DNA of 64,000 nucleotides from assembly GCF_004151245.1 (NCBI RefSeq), contig NZ_JUIW01000005.1, positions 124,001-188,000 of the forward strand. Reading direction: 5' to 3'. The position numbers were made by a program, and so were the translations under genes. The notes below the pieces were generated by a model, which ran no database searches, had not been told where the DNA came from, and was given only the letters and a program-made list of their open reading frames with translations. This stretch comes from Flavobacterium beibuense (GTDB lineage: Bacteria; Bacteroidota; Bacteroidia; Flavobacteriales; Flavobacteriaceae). This document shows positions 43,613-52,270 of this stretch, piece after piece (within the stretch, counting starts at the first letter, position 1; each line of letters opens with the position of its first letter).

Positions 43613-45019
43613 ATGTACACATTTTCAAGTAGACTAAAAACTTTTTCTTTTATCCTAATGATCGTAGGTGTTCTTGGGATTGGTTATAGTTTTTTCACTG
43701 CACCAAAAGATATTAATGATGTTGAGGCTATATTAGCCGATCAACACGGTCATCATGGTGACGCTCATGCGGAAGCTGCTGATCACCACGAGGCAAAAGA
43801 TGCTCATGTTCAAACAGCTGATCACTCTGAAGCTGCTCACGCAGAAGCTTCACATGATGCTCACGGCCACGCTGCCGATGCTCATGCAGCAGATGCTCAC
43901 AATGATGAGCACCATGCACACTTAGAGCATGTTCTTCACCAGTTACAAAACAAGCCTTGGGCAGCAGTTTATGTAGCAGCTTTATTCTTTATGCTTATAG
44001 CATTAGGAGCTTTAGCTTTCTACGCAATTCAAAATGCTGCATCTGCAGGATGGTCTCCTGTAGTGTTTAGGGTAATGGAGGGTATTTCTGCCTACCTTAT
44101 ACCGGGCGCAATTATAGTATTTGTTTTACTTGTATTAGGAGTTATGGGAACTCACCACTTATTCATTTGGATGGATGATGAAGTTGTTGCTCACGATCAC
44201 CTTATTCAGGGTAAATCAGGATACCTTAACGGTACATTCTTCCTTATAAGAGCAGTTATCTTCATGGGTGGTTGGATACTTTACCGCCAGTATGCAAGAA
44301 AGAACTCTCTTGCTCAGGATGAGGCTAACGACAATTCTTACTACAAGAAAAACTTCAAAGCTTCTGCGGCTTTCTTAGTGTTCTTCATTGTGAGTGAGTC
44401 TATCATGTCTTGGGACTGGATTATGTCTGTTGATCCTCACTGGTTCAGTACATTATTCGGATGGTATGTATTTGCAAGTTTTGTTGTAAGTGCAGTAACT
44501 GTTATCGCTATGGTAACATTATACCTTAAATCAAGAGGTTACCTGGAGTATGTTAATACCAGCCACATACACGATTTAGCTAAATTCATGTTTGGTTTTA
44601 GTGTATTCTGGACTTACTTATGGTTCTCTCAGTTCATGCTAATATGGTATGCTGATATACCTGAAGAGATTACTTACTTTATTACTAGAATTAACGATTA
44701 TAACCTTCCTTTCTTTGGAATGGTAGTTATGAACTTTGTATTCCCGGTATTAATCCTTATCAATACAGATTTCAAACGCCTTTCATGGATTGTGGTTATG
44801 GCTGGTATAATTATCCTTTGCGGACACTATATTGACTTCTTCAATATGATTATGCCTGCAACTGTTGGTGACCAGTGGTTTATAGGAGCTGGTGAAATAG
44901 GTGCAATACTGTTCTTTATGGGATTGTTTATCTTTGTTGTGTTCAGTTCAATTGCAAAAGCACCTCTATTAGCTAAACGTAACCCGCTAATTGAAGAAAG
45001 TAAGCATTTTCATTATTAA
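43613..45019 (+). CDS. actF: Alternative complex III subunit ActF, with His-rich insert
   Basis: 468 residues, related to ActC (NrfD-like) with about ten membrane helices. After the first helix (about residues 10-29), residues 45-109 form a loop with 19 histidines, mixed with Ala, Asp and Glu. Membrane helices resume at about 117. The remaining sequence is typical of ActF (GTHHLFIWMDDEVVAHD, SESIMSWDWIMSVDPHWF). It completes the six-subunit complex. The His-rich loop may bind copper, zinc or nickel ions (inference). Confidence 0.92.
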   Translation: MYTFSSRLKTFSFILMIVGVLGIGYSFFTAPKDINDVEAILADQHGHHGDAHAEAADHHEAKDAHVQTADHSEAAHAEASHDAHGHAADAHAADAHNDEHHAHLEHVLHQLQNKPWAAVYVAALFFMLIALGALAFYAIQNAASAGWSPVVFRVMEGISAYLIPGAIIVFVLLVLGVMGTHHLFIWMDDEVVAHDHLIQGKSGYLNGTFFLIRAVIFMGGWILYRQYARKNSLAQDEANDNSYYKKNFKASAAFLVFFIVSESIMSWDWIMSVDPHWFSTLFGWYVFASFVVSAVTVIAMVTLYLKSRGYLEYVNTSHIHDLAKFMFGFSVFWTYLWFSQFMLIWYADIPEEITYFITRINDYNLPFFGMVVMNFVFPVLILINTDFKRLSWIVVMAGIIILCGHYIDFFNMIMPATVGDQWFIGAGEIGAILFFMGLFIFVVFSSIAKAPLLAKRNPLIEESKHFHY

Positions 45020-45037
45020 TATTTAAAGAATAAACAA

Positions 45038-46210
45038 ATGACAAGTTTATTGATAATTATAGTTTTAGTTTTATTAGGCATTGCAATATGGCAATTAACT
45101 AAAATATTCGATTTAACTCAGGTTGGAGCTGCTTCAGGTAGCGATAACTCTGAAGTTGCTAACGACAGAGATAATAATGTTAATGGTTACCTGATGTTTG
45201 CCTTTTTAGGTTTCATCTATGTATTTACTATAATAGGTTTAGCAAAATGGGGTCACTTAGCTTTAGGTACTCCTGCTTCTGAGCACGGTCCTCAGTATGA
45301 TAACCTGATGACTATATCAATGGTACTGATTTTTGTTGTACAAACTATAACTCAGTTCCTTTTACATTACTTCGCATTTAAATACAGAGGTAAAGAGGGT
45401 AAAGTTGCTTTTTACTATGCTGATAATGATAAACTGGAGTTTATATGGACGATTATTCCGGTAATCGTACTTGCAGGTCTTATCCTTTACGGATTATATG
45501 CATGGACAAACATCATGTTTGTTGATGAAGATAAAGAAGATACACTAATTGTTGAAGTTTACGCTAAACAGTTTAACTGGGAAGTAAGATATGCCGGAGA
45601 AGACGGTGTACTTGGTAAAGCTAACGTAAGATATATTGAAGGTGTTAATACTTTAGGTGTTGATATGGGTGATCCAAACGCTCAGGATGATATCCAGGCT
45701 TCAGAACTTCACCTTCCTAAAGGTAAGCAGGTGATATTCAAGTTCCGTTCTCAGGACGTTCTTCACTCTGCTTATATGCCTCACTTCAGGGCTCAGATGA
45801 ACGTTGTTCCGGGTATGGTAACTCAGTTCTCTTTTGTTCCTACCATTACAACTGAAGAAATGCGTCTTGATCCTATGATTATGGATAAAGTTGCTAATAT
45901 CAACAGAATCAGATCGGAGAAAAGTGCAGCTTTAACTGCAGACGGAAAAGAGGCTTTAGCTCCTTATACATTTGATTATTTACTGCTTTGTAATAAAATT
46001 TGTGGTGCATCTCACTACAACATGCAGATGAAAATTGTTGTTGAAGACGAAGCCGACTTTAATAAATGGTTAGGTGGACAAAAAACACTAGGTGCAGCTG
46101 TAAAAGAATCTCAGGCTAGCGAAGCTCCGGCGGAAACGCCAGCTCCTGCAACAGAAGAGCAGCCTGAAACCGTAGTAGCGGATACTGCAGCAGTAGCAGC
46201 AGCACATTAA
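45038..46210 (+). CDS. coxB: Cytochrome c oxidase subunit II
   Basis: 390 residues. An N-terminal hydrophobic helix, a second at about residues 50-70 and further helices near 95-112 and 138-158 precede the cupredoxin domain. The CuA site is seen as VLHSAYMPHF and CNKICGASHYNM (two Cys, two His, Met). The protein is longer than the usual 250-300 residues: it has extra N-terminal helices and an Ala/Pro/Glu-rich tail from about residue 350. In F. johnsoniae the oxidase is modified to bind ACIII, so extra helices may serve docking (inference). It lies 18 bases after actF. Confidence 0.94.
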   Translation: MTSLLIIIVLVLLGIAIWQLTKIFDLTQVGAASGSDNSEVANDRDNNVNGYLMFAFLGFIYVFTIIGLAKWGHLALGTPASEHGPQYDNLMTISMVLIFVVQTITQFLLHYFAFKYRGKEGKVAFYYADNDKLEFIWTIIPVIVLAGLILYGLYAWTNIMFVDEDKEDTLIVEVYAKQFNWEVRYAGEDGVLGKANVRYIEGVNTLGVDMGDPNAQDDIQASELHLPKGKQVIFKFRSQDVLHSAYMPHFRAQMNVVPGMVTQFSFVPTITTEEMRLDPMIMDKVANINRIRSEKSAALTADGKEALAPYTFDYLLLCNKICGASHYNMQMKIVVEDEADFNKWLGGQKTLGAAVKESQASEAPAETPAPATEEQPETVVADTAAVAAAH

Positions 46211-46252
46211 TAAAAAAACAATTCTTTTTTAATATATTCAAATTAAAGAAAT

Positions 46253-48061
46253 ATGTCAGCAGTAGGACACGAAATACACGGTCACGAAGAACATCACGAT
46301 GCACATGATCATCACCACAAAGATACCTTCATCACGAAGTATATCTTTAGTATTGATCATAAGATGATCGCCAAGCAGTACCTTCTTACCGGTGTGATCA
46401 TGGGTATTATAGGTATTGTGATGTCAATATTATTCCGTATGCAGATTGCATGGCCGGAGGAGTCGTTCACAATTTTTAAAGTACTTCTTGGAGATAAATT
46501 TGCTCCTGATGGAGTTATGCGTAACGATATTTACCTGGCACTTGTTACAATTCACGGTACCATAATGGTATTCTTTGTACTAACAGCAGGTTTAAGTGGT
46601 ACTTTCAGTAACCTTCTTATTCCATTACAGATTGGTGCAAGAGATATGGCTTCAGGTTTCATGAACATGATATCTTACTGGTTATTCTTCCTTTCTTCTG
46701 TGATCATGGTTATCTCTCTGTTTGTAGAGGCAGGACCGGCTTCAGCAGGTTGGACAATATACCCTCCGTTAAGTGCTTTACCCCAGGCTATTGGTGGTTC
46801 TGGTGCAGGTATGACACTTTGGTTAGTGTCTATGGCAATATTCATTGCTTCTTCACTAATGGGATCTCTTAACTATGTAGTAACTGTAATTAACCTTAGA
46901 ACAAAAGGTATGTCTATGACAAGACTACCTCTTACAATTTGGGCTTTCTTTATTACAGCTGTAATCGGTATCGTATCTTTCCCTGTATTATTATCTGCTG
47001 CATTACTTTTAATATTTGACAGAAGCTTTGGTACTTCATTCTTCCTTTCAGATATTTTTATTGCAGGTGATGTGCTACACTATCAGGGAGGTTCTCCGGT
47101 ATTATTTGAACACTTATTCTGGTTCTTAGGTCACCCTGAGGTATACATCGTATTACTACCGGCATTAGGTATTACTTCTGAAATTATTGCAACAAACTCA
47201 CGTAAGCCAATCTTTGGTTACCGTGCGATGATTGCTTCAATACTTGCAATTGCATTCCTTTCAACTATCGTTTGGGGTCACCATATGTTCGTATCAGGTA
47301 TGAACCCGTTCTTAGGTTCGGTATTTACCTTTACAACATTACTTATCGCGATTCCTTCGGCAGTTAAGGCATTCAACTATATTACAACACTATGGAGAGG
47401 TAACCTGCAGATGAATCCTGCAATGCTTTTCTCAATAGGTCTTGTATCTACTTTCATCACTGGTGGTCTTACAGGTATTATCCTTGGTGACAGTACACTT
47501 GATATTAACGTTCACGATACTTACTTCGTAGTGGCTCACTTCCACTTAGTAATGGGTATCTCTGCTTTATACGGTATGTTTGCCGGTATTTACCACTGGT
47601 TCCCTAAAATGTTTGGTAGGATGCTAAACAAGAACCTTGGTTATATTCACTTCTGGGTAACTGCAGTATGTGCTTACGGAGTATTCTTCCCAATGCACTT
47701 TATTGGTATGGCGGGTCTTCCAAGACGTTACTATACTAACTCTGCATTCCCTCTGTTTGATGACCTTGCAGACGTTAACGTGCTAATTACAATGTTCGCT
47801 ATTATTGGTGCTGCATTCCAGTTAGTATTCTTATGGAACTTCTTCTACAGTATTTTTAGAGGTAAAAAAGCTCCACAAAACCCTTGGAAATCTAACACTC
47901 TTGAGTGGACTACACCAGTTGAGCACATTCACGGTAACTGGCCGGGTGAAATACCTGAAGTTTACAGATGGCCATATGACTACAGCAAACCGGGTCATGA
48001 CGAAGATTTCGTTCCGCAAACTGTACCTATGAAACCAAACGAAGAACAATTACACCATTAA
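46253..48061 (+). CDS. coxA: Cytochrome c oxidase subunit I
   Basis: 602 residues with about 12 membrane helices. Ligands are visible: the low-spin haem His in ALVTIHGTIMVFF, the HPEVYIVLLPALG motif with the His-Tyr cross-link pair of CuB, VWGHHMFVSGM with the CuB His-His pair, and DTYFVVAHFHLVMG with the haem a and a3 ligands. The N-terminus (residues 6-23) is His-rich. It reduces oxygen to water and pumps protons. Subunits III and IV are not in this window. A strong terminator follows. Confidence 0.96.
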   Translation: MSAVGHEIHGHEEHHDAHDHHHKDTFITKYIFSIDHKMIAKQYLLTGVIMGIIGIVMSILFRMQIAWPEESFTIFKVLLGDKFAPDGVMRNDIYLALVTIHGTIMVFFVLTAGLSGTFSNLLIPLQIGARDMASGFMNMISYWLFFLSSVIMVISLFVEAGPASAGWTIYPPLSALPQAIGGSGAGMTLWLVSMAIFIASSLMGSLNYVVTVINLRTKGMSMTRLPLTIWAFFITAVIGIVSFPVLLSAALLLIFDRSFGTSFFLSDIFIAGDVLHYQGGSPVLFEHLFWFLGHPEVYIVLLPALGITSEIIATNSRKPIFGYRAMIASILAIAFLSTIVWGHHMFVSGMNPFLGSVFTFTTLLIAIPSAVKAFNYITTLWRGNLQMNPAMLFSIGLVSTFITGGLTGIILGDSTLDINVHDTYFVVAHFHLVMGISALYGMFAGIYHWFPKMFGRMLNKNLGYIHFWVTAVCAYGVFFPMHFIGMAGLPRRYYTNSAFPLFDDLADVNVLITMFAIIGAAFQLVFLWNFFYSIFRGKKAPQNPWKSNTLEWTTPVEHIHGNWPGEIPEVYRWPYDYSKPGHDEDFVPQTVPMKPNEEQLHH

Positions 48062-48078
48062 TATGGTTCTTATTGATA

Positions 48079-48108
48079 GAAAAGCCTCTCCTAACCGAGA
48101 GGCTTTTT
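48079..48108 (+). terminator. Terminator of the act-cox operon
   Basis: AAAGCCTCTC-ctaacc-GAGAGGCTTT stem followed by TT and a T-rich stretch, 18 bases after coxA. Confidence 0.88.
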
Positions 48109-48142
48109 GTTTTTAATGCGTATTTTTATATAAAATAAAAAT

Positions 48143-48451
48143 ATGATTATGGAAAGAGAGAATTACAGTTTTACAGACAACAGAAGCATGAATCAGTTTG
48201 AAATGAAAATGGAGGATGGTGAAATTGCCTTCCTGGAATATTATATTGACGGAAAGAAAATCTTTCTTAATCATACAGAGGTTCCTGTTCCTTTAAGGGG
48301 TAAAGGTCTTGCTGCCATATTGGTTGAAAAAAGTCTTGACTATTGCAGAAAGAATAACCTTATAGTTGTGCCTGCCTGCTCTTATGTTGCCCATTTTATA
48401 GATAATAATCCTGAATGGCATGATGTGTTATCTGAAGGATACCAAATGTAA
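48143..48451 (+). CDS. Small GNAT-fold N-acetyltransferase
   Basis: 102 residues (or 100 from the second Met). It matches the short GCN5-related family PF14542: a beta-strand core (GEIAFLEYYIDGKKIFLNHTEV), the acetyl-CoA loop VPVPLRGKGLAAILVEKSLDY (R/Q-x-x-G-x-G/A pattern as RGKGLA), and IVPACSYVAHFIDNNPEW with the catalytic-site Cys. Substrate unknown. It is transcribed towards ruvB, 28 bases upstream, and may be co-transcribed with it. Confidence 0.88.
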   Translation: MIMERENYSFTDNRSMNQFEMKMEDGEIAFLEYYIDGKKIFLNHTEVPVPLRGKGLAAILVEKSLDYCRKNNLIVVPACSYVAHFIDNNPEWHDVLSEGYQM

Positions 48452-48467
48452 CTTCAGATTTTAAATT

Positions 48468-48475
48468 TATATTTG
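48468..48475 (+). promoter_or_regulatory. -7 promoter box at the ruvB start
   Basis: TATATTTG, exact consensus, ending only 4 bases before the ruvB ATG. If active, transcription would begin at or very near the start codon. No good -33 box was found. Confidence 0.4.
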
Positions 48476-48479
48476 CCTT

Positions 48480-49499
48480 ATGAACGAGAATTTAGATCCT
48501 ACAAATAAAAACTATAATGCCGATGAGCTCGACCTTGAAAAAAAATTAAGGCCGCTTTCTTTTGATGATTTTACCGGACAGGACCAAGTACTGGAAAATC
48601 TCAAGGTGTTTGTGGAAGCTGCCAATTATCGAGATGAGGCGCTTGACCATACTTTATTTCATGGCCCTCCTGGACTGGGTAAAACTACTTTGGCAAACAT
48701 ACTGGCAAACGAATTAGGAGTTGGGATTAAAATTACATCGGGTCCTGTGCTTGATAAACCCGGTGATCTTGCAGGTTTATTAACCAATCTTGATGAAAGG
48801 GATATACTTTTTATTGATGAGATTCACAGGCTTAGCCCTATAGTGGAAGAATACTTGTATTCAGCTATGGAGGACTTTAAGATTGATATAATGATAGAGT
48901 CGGGACCAAATGCCCGCTCTGTTCAAATAAACCTTAATCCTTTTACGCTTGTGGGTGCAACAACGCGTTCTGGTCTGCTAACCGCGCCTATGCGTGCCCG
49001 TTTTGGTATTTCAAGCAGATTACAGTACTATACTACTGAACTACTTACTACAATAGTACAGCGTAGTTCAGCAATATTAAAAATGCCTATCACTATGGAG
49101 GCAGCCATCGAGATTGCCGGTCGTAGTCGAGGGACTCCGCGTATAGCTAACGCATTACTTCGCAGGGTGCGCGATTTTGCCCAGATTAAGGGTAATGGTA
49201 AGATAGATATAGAGATTTCCAGATATTCGCTTAAAGCGCTTAATGTGGATGCCCATGGGCTTGATGAAATGGATAACAGGATACTTACTACTATTATAGA
49301 TAAGTTTAAAGGAGGGCCGGTAGGTTTATCTACCCTTGCAACAGCTGTATCAGAAAGTGGTGAGACTATTGAGGAAGTATATGAACCATTCCTTATTCAG
49401 GAAGGATTTATTATAAGAACTCCGAGAGGAAGGGAAGTAACTGAGAAAGCCTATAAACATTTGGGCAGGGTGAGAGCTACTCAGGGAGGGTTATTTTAA
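48480..49499 (+). CDS. ruvB: Holliday junction branch-migration helicase RuvB
   Basis: 339 residues. Walker A is [12 protein letters not shown], Walker [11 protein letters not shown], sensor I GATTRSG, and arginine finger/sensor II regions lie in [10 protein letters not shown] and [20 protein letters not shown]-terminal winged helix ends [14 protein letters not shown]. With RuvA (gene at 56833) it migrates Holliday junctions. The N-terminus [13 protein letters not shown] is typical of Flavobacteria, which supports the start. Its terminator lies at 49522-49550. Confidence 0.96.
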   Translation: MNENLDPTNKNYNADELDLEKKLRPLSFDDFTGQDQVLENLKVFVEAANYRDEALDHTLFHGPPGLGKTTLANILANELGVGIKITSGPVLDKPGDLAGLLTNLDERDILFIDEIHRLSPIVEEYLYSAMEDFKIDIMIESGPNARSVQINLNPFTLVGATTRSGLLTAPMRARFGISSRLQYYTTELLTTIVQRSSAILKMPITMEAAIEIAGRSRGTPRIANALLRRVRDFAQIKGNGKIDIEISRYSLKALNVDAHGLDEMDNRILTTIIDKFKGGPVGLSTLATAVSESGETIEEVYEPFLIQEGFIIRTPRGREVTEKAYKHLGRVRATQGGLF

Positions 49500-49521
49500 T
49501 TAAATGATATGACTATAGATG

Positions 49522-49550
49522 AAAGCTTCGGTAATGCCGAAGCTTTTTTT
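49522..49550 (+). terminator. Terminator of ruvB
   Basis: AAGCTTCGG-taatg-CCGAAGCTT, 9-bp stem followed by T5, 22 bases after ruvB. Confidence 0.9.
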
Positions 49551-49575
49551 ATGCGCTAAATTTAACTTTATTTTT

Positions 49576-49624
49576 ACGCAACCATATGGTTTCGTTTTAT
49601 ATATTTGCAACTATAAAGTTGCGT
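49576..49624 (+). promoter_or_regulatory. Promoter and operator of the ArsR/SRPBCC pair
   Basis: The -7 box TATATTTG (49600-49607) is flanked by two palindromic elements: AACCATATGGTT (49580-49591, perfect) and GCAAC-TATAAA-GTTGC (49607-49622). The outer sequences ACGCAAC (49576-49582) and GTTGCGT (49618-49624) are also inverted copies. This is the expected form of an autoregulatory ArsR operator, with the second palindrome ending just before the ATG at 49628. Confidence 0.65.
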
Positions 49625-49627
49625 ATT

Positions 49628-49945
49628 ATGTCACAAATTGTAAGAAGAGATGTTTTTCAGGCTATAGCCGACCCGACACGCAGATCAATTTTGAATCTGT
49701 TGCTTAAAGAAGAAATGACGCCCAATGCTTTGGCTGCCGAATTTTCTACCACAAGACAGGCTGTGTCTAAACACTTAGGGGTGCTCGCTGAATGCGGATT
49801 GCTTACACATAAGCAATCGGGTAGGGAAATCTATTATTTGCTTAATACTAAAAAAATGAGAGAGGTGGATGAGTGGCTGGAACCTTTTAGAAAGGTTTGG
49901 GAAGGTCGCTTTTCTCAACTTGATGATTTACTAAAGGATATGTAA
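49628..49945 (+). CDS. ArsR-family winged-helix repressor (SRPBCC-associated type)
   Basis: 105 residues from ATG 49628; an upstream start at 49586 would lie before the promoter. Sequence VRRDVFQAIADPTRRSILNLL, then the recognition helix ATTRQAVSKHL-like stretch (FSTTRQAVSKHLGVLAEC) and wing (LLTHKQSGREIYYLLN). No metal-binding Cys pair is seen, so it is the metal-independent kind that regulates an adjacent SRPBCC/AHSA1 gene. It is followed after 23 bases by that gene. Confidence 0.92.
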   Translation: MSQIVRRDVFQAIADPTRRSILNLLLKEEMTPNALAAEFSTTRQAVSKHLGVLAECGLLTHKQSGREIYYLLNTKKMREVDEWLEPFRKVWEGRFSQLDDLLKDM

Positions 49946-49968
49946 ACAAACAATTAATTAAATAAATC

Positions 49969-50451
49969 ATGAAAGAAACGAAAATTGTTAAAGATGACTC
50001 AGGTAAAAAATTACTGATTAGCCGCTCGTTTGATGCTCCGGCAGACAAAGTTTGGAAGGCATGGACAGAAGCTGAACTTTTGGATAAATGGTGGGCGCCT
50101 AAACCGTATCATACCGAAACTAAAGTTATGAATTTTAAAGTAGGGGGCATGAGGCTGTATGCTATGGTTAGTCCGGAAGGTAATAAAGACTGGTGTAAAA
50201 CTCAGTATACAGCAATTGATGCAGGTGTAAGTTTTAAATCGGAAGACGGGTTTTGTGACGAGGAGGGTAACATGAATCCTGATTTTCCATTGATGTACTG
50301 GTCTAACAGGTTTAATGGAACGGGAAATACCACAACAGTTAATATAGAACTGTCTTTTGACAGTGCAGAAGACCTTGAGAAAATAGTAGGTATGGGTTTC
50401 AAGGAGGGCTTTGCTATGGCAATAAGCAATCTGGACGAATTACTTGCCTAA
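49969..50451 (+). CDS. SRPBCC/AHSA1 family protein
   Basis: 160 residues in one START-like hydrophobic-cavity fold: LLISRSFDAPADKVWKAWTE at the start, LLDKWWAPKPY, and a C-terminal long helix (MGFKEGFAMAISNLDELL). The family relates to Aha1 C-terminal domain proteins and binds small hydrophobic ligands; its substrate is not known. Pairing with an upstream ArsR repressor is a very common arrangement, often linked to stress or drug response. A terminator follows. Confidence 0.92.
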   Translation: MKETKIVKDDSGKKLLISRSFDAPADKVWKAWTEAELLDKWWAPKPYHTETKVMNFKVGGMRLYAMVSPEGNKDWCKTQYTAIDAGVSFKSEDGFCDEEGNMNPDFPLMYWSNRFNGTGNTTTVNIELSFDSAEDLEKIVGMGFKEGFAMAISNLDELLA

Positions 50452-50459
50452 TCCTAGAG

Positions 50460-50486
50460 TGCCTCCTTTACGGAGGCATTTTTATT
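50460..50486 (+). terminator. Terminator of the ArsR/SRPBCC operon
   Basis: TGCCTCC-tttac-GGAGGCA stem followed by TTTTTATT. Confidence 0.88.
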
Positions 50487-50500
50487 ACAGTCGTTTTTGG

Positions 50501-50508
50501 TAACTTTG
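50501..50508 (+). promoter_or_regulatory. -7 promoter box of queG
   Basis: TAACTTTG, exact TAnnTTTG match, 17 bases before the TTG start. The -33 region is only T-rich. Confidence 0.5.
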
Positions 50509-50525
50509 CTGTCTAAACAAAAGTT

Positions 50526-51449
50526 TTGGACAATAGAAAACGATATTCCGACTTTATAAAAGCCGAAGCCAAACGCCTCGGCTTTTTGTCTTGCGGTATA
50601 TCTAAAGCTGGTTTTCTTGAGGAAGAGGCGCCGCGTTTAGAGAAATGGCTTAAGGAAGGCAGGCATGGGCAGATGCAGTATATGGAAAACTATTTTGATA
50701 AGCGTCTCGACCCAACATTACTGGTTGATGATGCCAAAAGTGTAGTTTCGTTACTGCTGAATTATTATCCGGAGGAAAAACAAACGGAGGGCAGCTACAA
50801 AATTTCCAAATATGCTTACGGGCAGGATTATCATTTTGTGATTAAAGAGAGGCTGAAAGAGCTGCTTCATTCCATTCAGCAGGAAATAGGTGAAGTGGGT
50901 GGAAGGGCTTTTGTAGATTCAGCGCCGGTGCTCGATAAGGCTTGGGCTGCAAAAAGCGGCTTGGGTTGGATTGGCAAAAACAGTAACCTGCTTAGCAAAC
51001 AGGTAGGCTCCTTCTTCTTTATTGCCGAACTGATTATTGATCTTGATTTAGAATATGATGGTGTTACTACCAATCATTGCGGGAGCTGTACTGCCTGTAT
51101 AGATGCATGCCCTACTCAGGCAATTATAGAGCCTTATGTGGTAGACGGTAGTAAATGTATTTCTTATTTTACCATAGAACTTAAGGATAATATTCCGTCC
51201 GAAATGAGAGGCAAGTTTGACGACTGGGCTTTTGGGTGCGATGTTTGCCAGGATGTTTGTCCGTGGAACCGTTTTTCAAAACCGCACAGGGAACCATTGT
51301 TTAACCCGCATCCTGATTTACTTTCCCTTACTAAAAAAGACTGGGACGAAATTACCGAAGATACCTTTAGAGCCGTGTTCAAAAACTCAGCTGTTAAGCG
51401 TACAAAATTTGAAGGGCTTAAAAGAAATATAAATTTCCTTAAGCCCTGA
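50526..51449 (+). CDS. queG: Epoxyqueuosine reductase
   Basis: 307 residues beginning with a TTG codon ([18 protein letters not shown]). No earlier in-frame ATG precedes it, and the next Met lies deep in the conserved domain. The N-terminal cobalamin-binding domain has [21 protein letters not shown]. Two ferredoxin-type clusters follow: [12 protein letters not shown] plus C in SKCISYF, and [11 protein letters not shown]. It performs the last step of queuosine synthesis, epoxyqueuosine to queuosine in tRNA. Transcribed alone from its own promoter. Confidence 0.95.
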   Translation: MDNRKRYSDFIKAEAKRLGFLSCGISKAGFLEEEAPRLEKWLKEGRHGQMQYMENYFDKRLDPTLLVDDAKSVVSLLLNYYPEEKQTEGSYKISKYAYGQDYHFVIKERLKELLHSIQQEIGEVGGRAFVDSAPVLDKAWAAKSGLGWIGKNSNLLSKQVGSFFFIAELIIDLDLEYDGVTTNHCGSCTACIDACPTQAIIEPYVVDGSKCISYFTIELKDNIPSEMRGKFDDWAFGCDVCQDVCPWNRFSKPHREPLFNPHPDLLSLTKKDWDEITEDTFRAVFKNSAVKRTKFEGLKRNINFLKP

Positions 51450-51476
51450 TTAACTACTCAAAATATTAAATTGTAT

Positions 51477-52139
51477 CTAGTTGGTTATAATCGTGAAGTT
51501 TTGAGTTTTAGAATCTTCATCTTTAGGTCTGTCAAAAAAGCACATTTCAAAAAGTATGTAATGTTTAATGTTGAATAATTTCCCCCAACTTTCAATGTCC
51601 TTACCACTACCCTCTACAGCACAGTAATATTTTCCGTTGTCTTTTTCATAAGGTAATATATATGCAAAAGCATAAAAAGGTTTGTTTGGCTCGATAGCCA
51701 CAAGTCTTCCGTAAGTACGCATGCTGTAATCATCTGTAGGAAGGCTCTCATAAGTGTTTTCTAAACTGAATCTTCCAAAATCAAACTGGGTACGCAGTTT
51801 TTTTTCAGATTCTTTTCCTGTCATTACAGTTATCTTTAGTGTGTCTTCTGCCTTTTTAAAAAGCATGTGAGAGGTAGTGTTTATTAAAGTATCTGTTTTT
51901 TTAATCTCACCATCCCATATTTCTTTAGACACGAGATAATAATCTTTTCCTTTTAAATCCTTTCCTGTAAACTCTACGTTTTCATAACCTATTTTTTGCC
52001 AGGACATTAAATCTAAAACTGCTTTATCAGTTTTAATTTCCGGAGATGTCATTTTTATACCGGGCTCATCCTGTGCATTGCATTGTAGGGAACAAAGGGT
52101 AAAAATTAGAATACTTAGCAATAGCTTTTTTGTTTTCAT
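51477..52139 (-). CDS. Exported protein of unknown function
   Basis: 220 residues. Signal peptide 1-22 (LLLSILIFTLCSLQCNAQ). The mature protein is mainly beta-strand by pattern: ENVEFTGKDLKGKDYYLVSKE, LFKKAEDTLKITVM, KPFYAFAYILPYEKDNGKYY, and ILFEMCFFDRPKDEDSK near the end. I recognise no family, active site or repeat. It is divergent from the two-component system at 52271-54389, with a shared intergenic region that holds a tandem repeat, so it may be a target of that system. Confidence 0.75.
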   Translation of the reverse strand: MKTKKLLLSILIFTLCSLQCNAQDEPGIKMTSPEIKTDKAVLDLMSWQKIGYENVEFTGKDLKGKDYYLVSKEIWDGEIKKTDTLINTTSHMLFKKAEDTLKITVMTGKESEKKLRTQFDFGRFSLENTYESLPTDDYSMRTYGRLVAIEPNKPFYAFAYILPYEKDNGKYYCAVEGSGKDIESWGKLFNIKHYILFEMCFFDRPKDEDSKTQNFTIITN

Positions 52140-52160
52140 AATGTAGTTGGTTTTATATTA

Positions 52161-52168
52161 CAAATGTA
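52161..52168 (-). promoter_or_regulatory. -7 promoter box of the divergent secreted protein gene
   Basis: The minus strand reads TACATTTG, exact consensus, 21 bases before the ATG at 52139. Confidence 0.5.
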
Positions 52169-52200
52169 TAGGGCTGTGTAATGGAATGAGGTGAAAGGGG

Positions 52201-52226
52201 GTTAATTAGCGTTAATTAGCGTTAAT
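52201..52226. repeat. Tandem 10-bp repeat, probable response-regulator site
   Basis: GTTAATTAGC occurs twice in direct succession, followed by GTTAAT (2.6 copies). The 10-bp period equals one helical turn, as for OmpR-family direct repeats. It lies between the divergent -7 boxes at 52161-52168 and 52255-52262, at about -45 from both predicted starts. A partial copy (TAGCGTTAA) recurs near 54416, before the malic enzyme promoter. Confidence 0.6.
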
Positions 52227-52254
52227 AAAAATGGGTGAACCTGTTTTTAAATTC

Positions 52255-52262
52255 TATTTTTG
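52255..52262 (+). promoter_or_regulatory. -7 promoter box of the histidine kinase gene
   Basis: TATTTTTG, exact consensus, ending 8 bases before the ATG at 52271. The -33 position has no TTG; activation through the adjacent repeat would explain that. Confidence 0.5.
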
Positions 52263-52270
52263 AGTATTCT

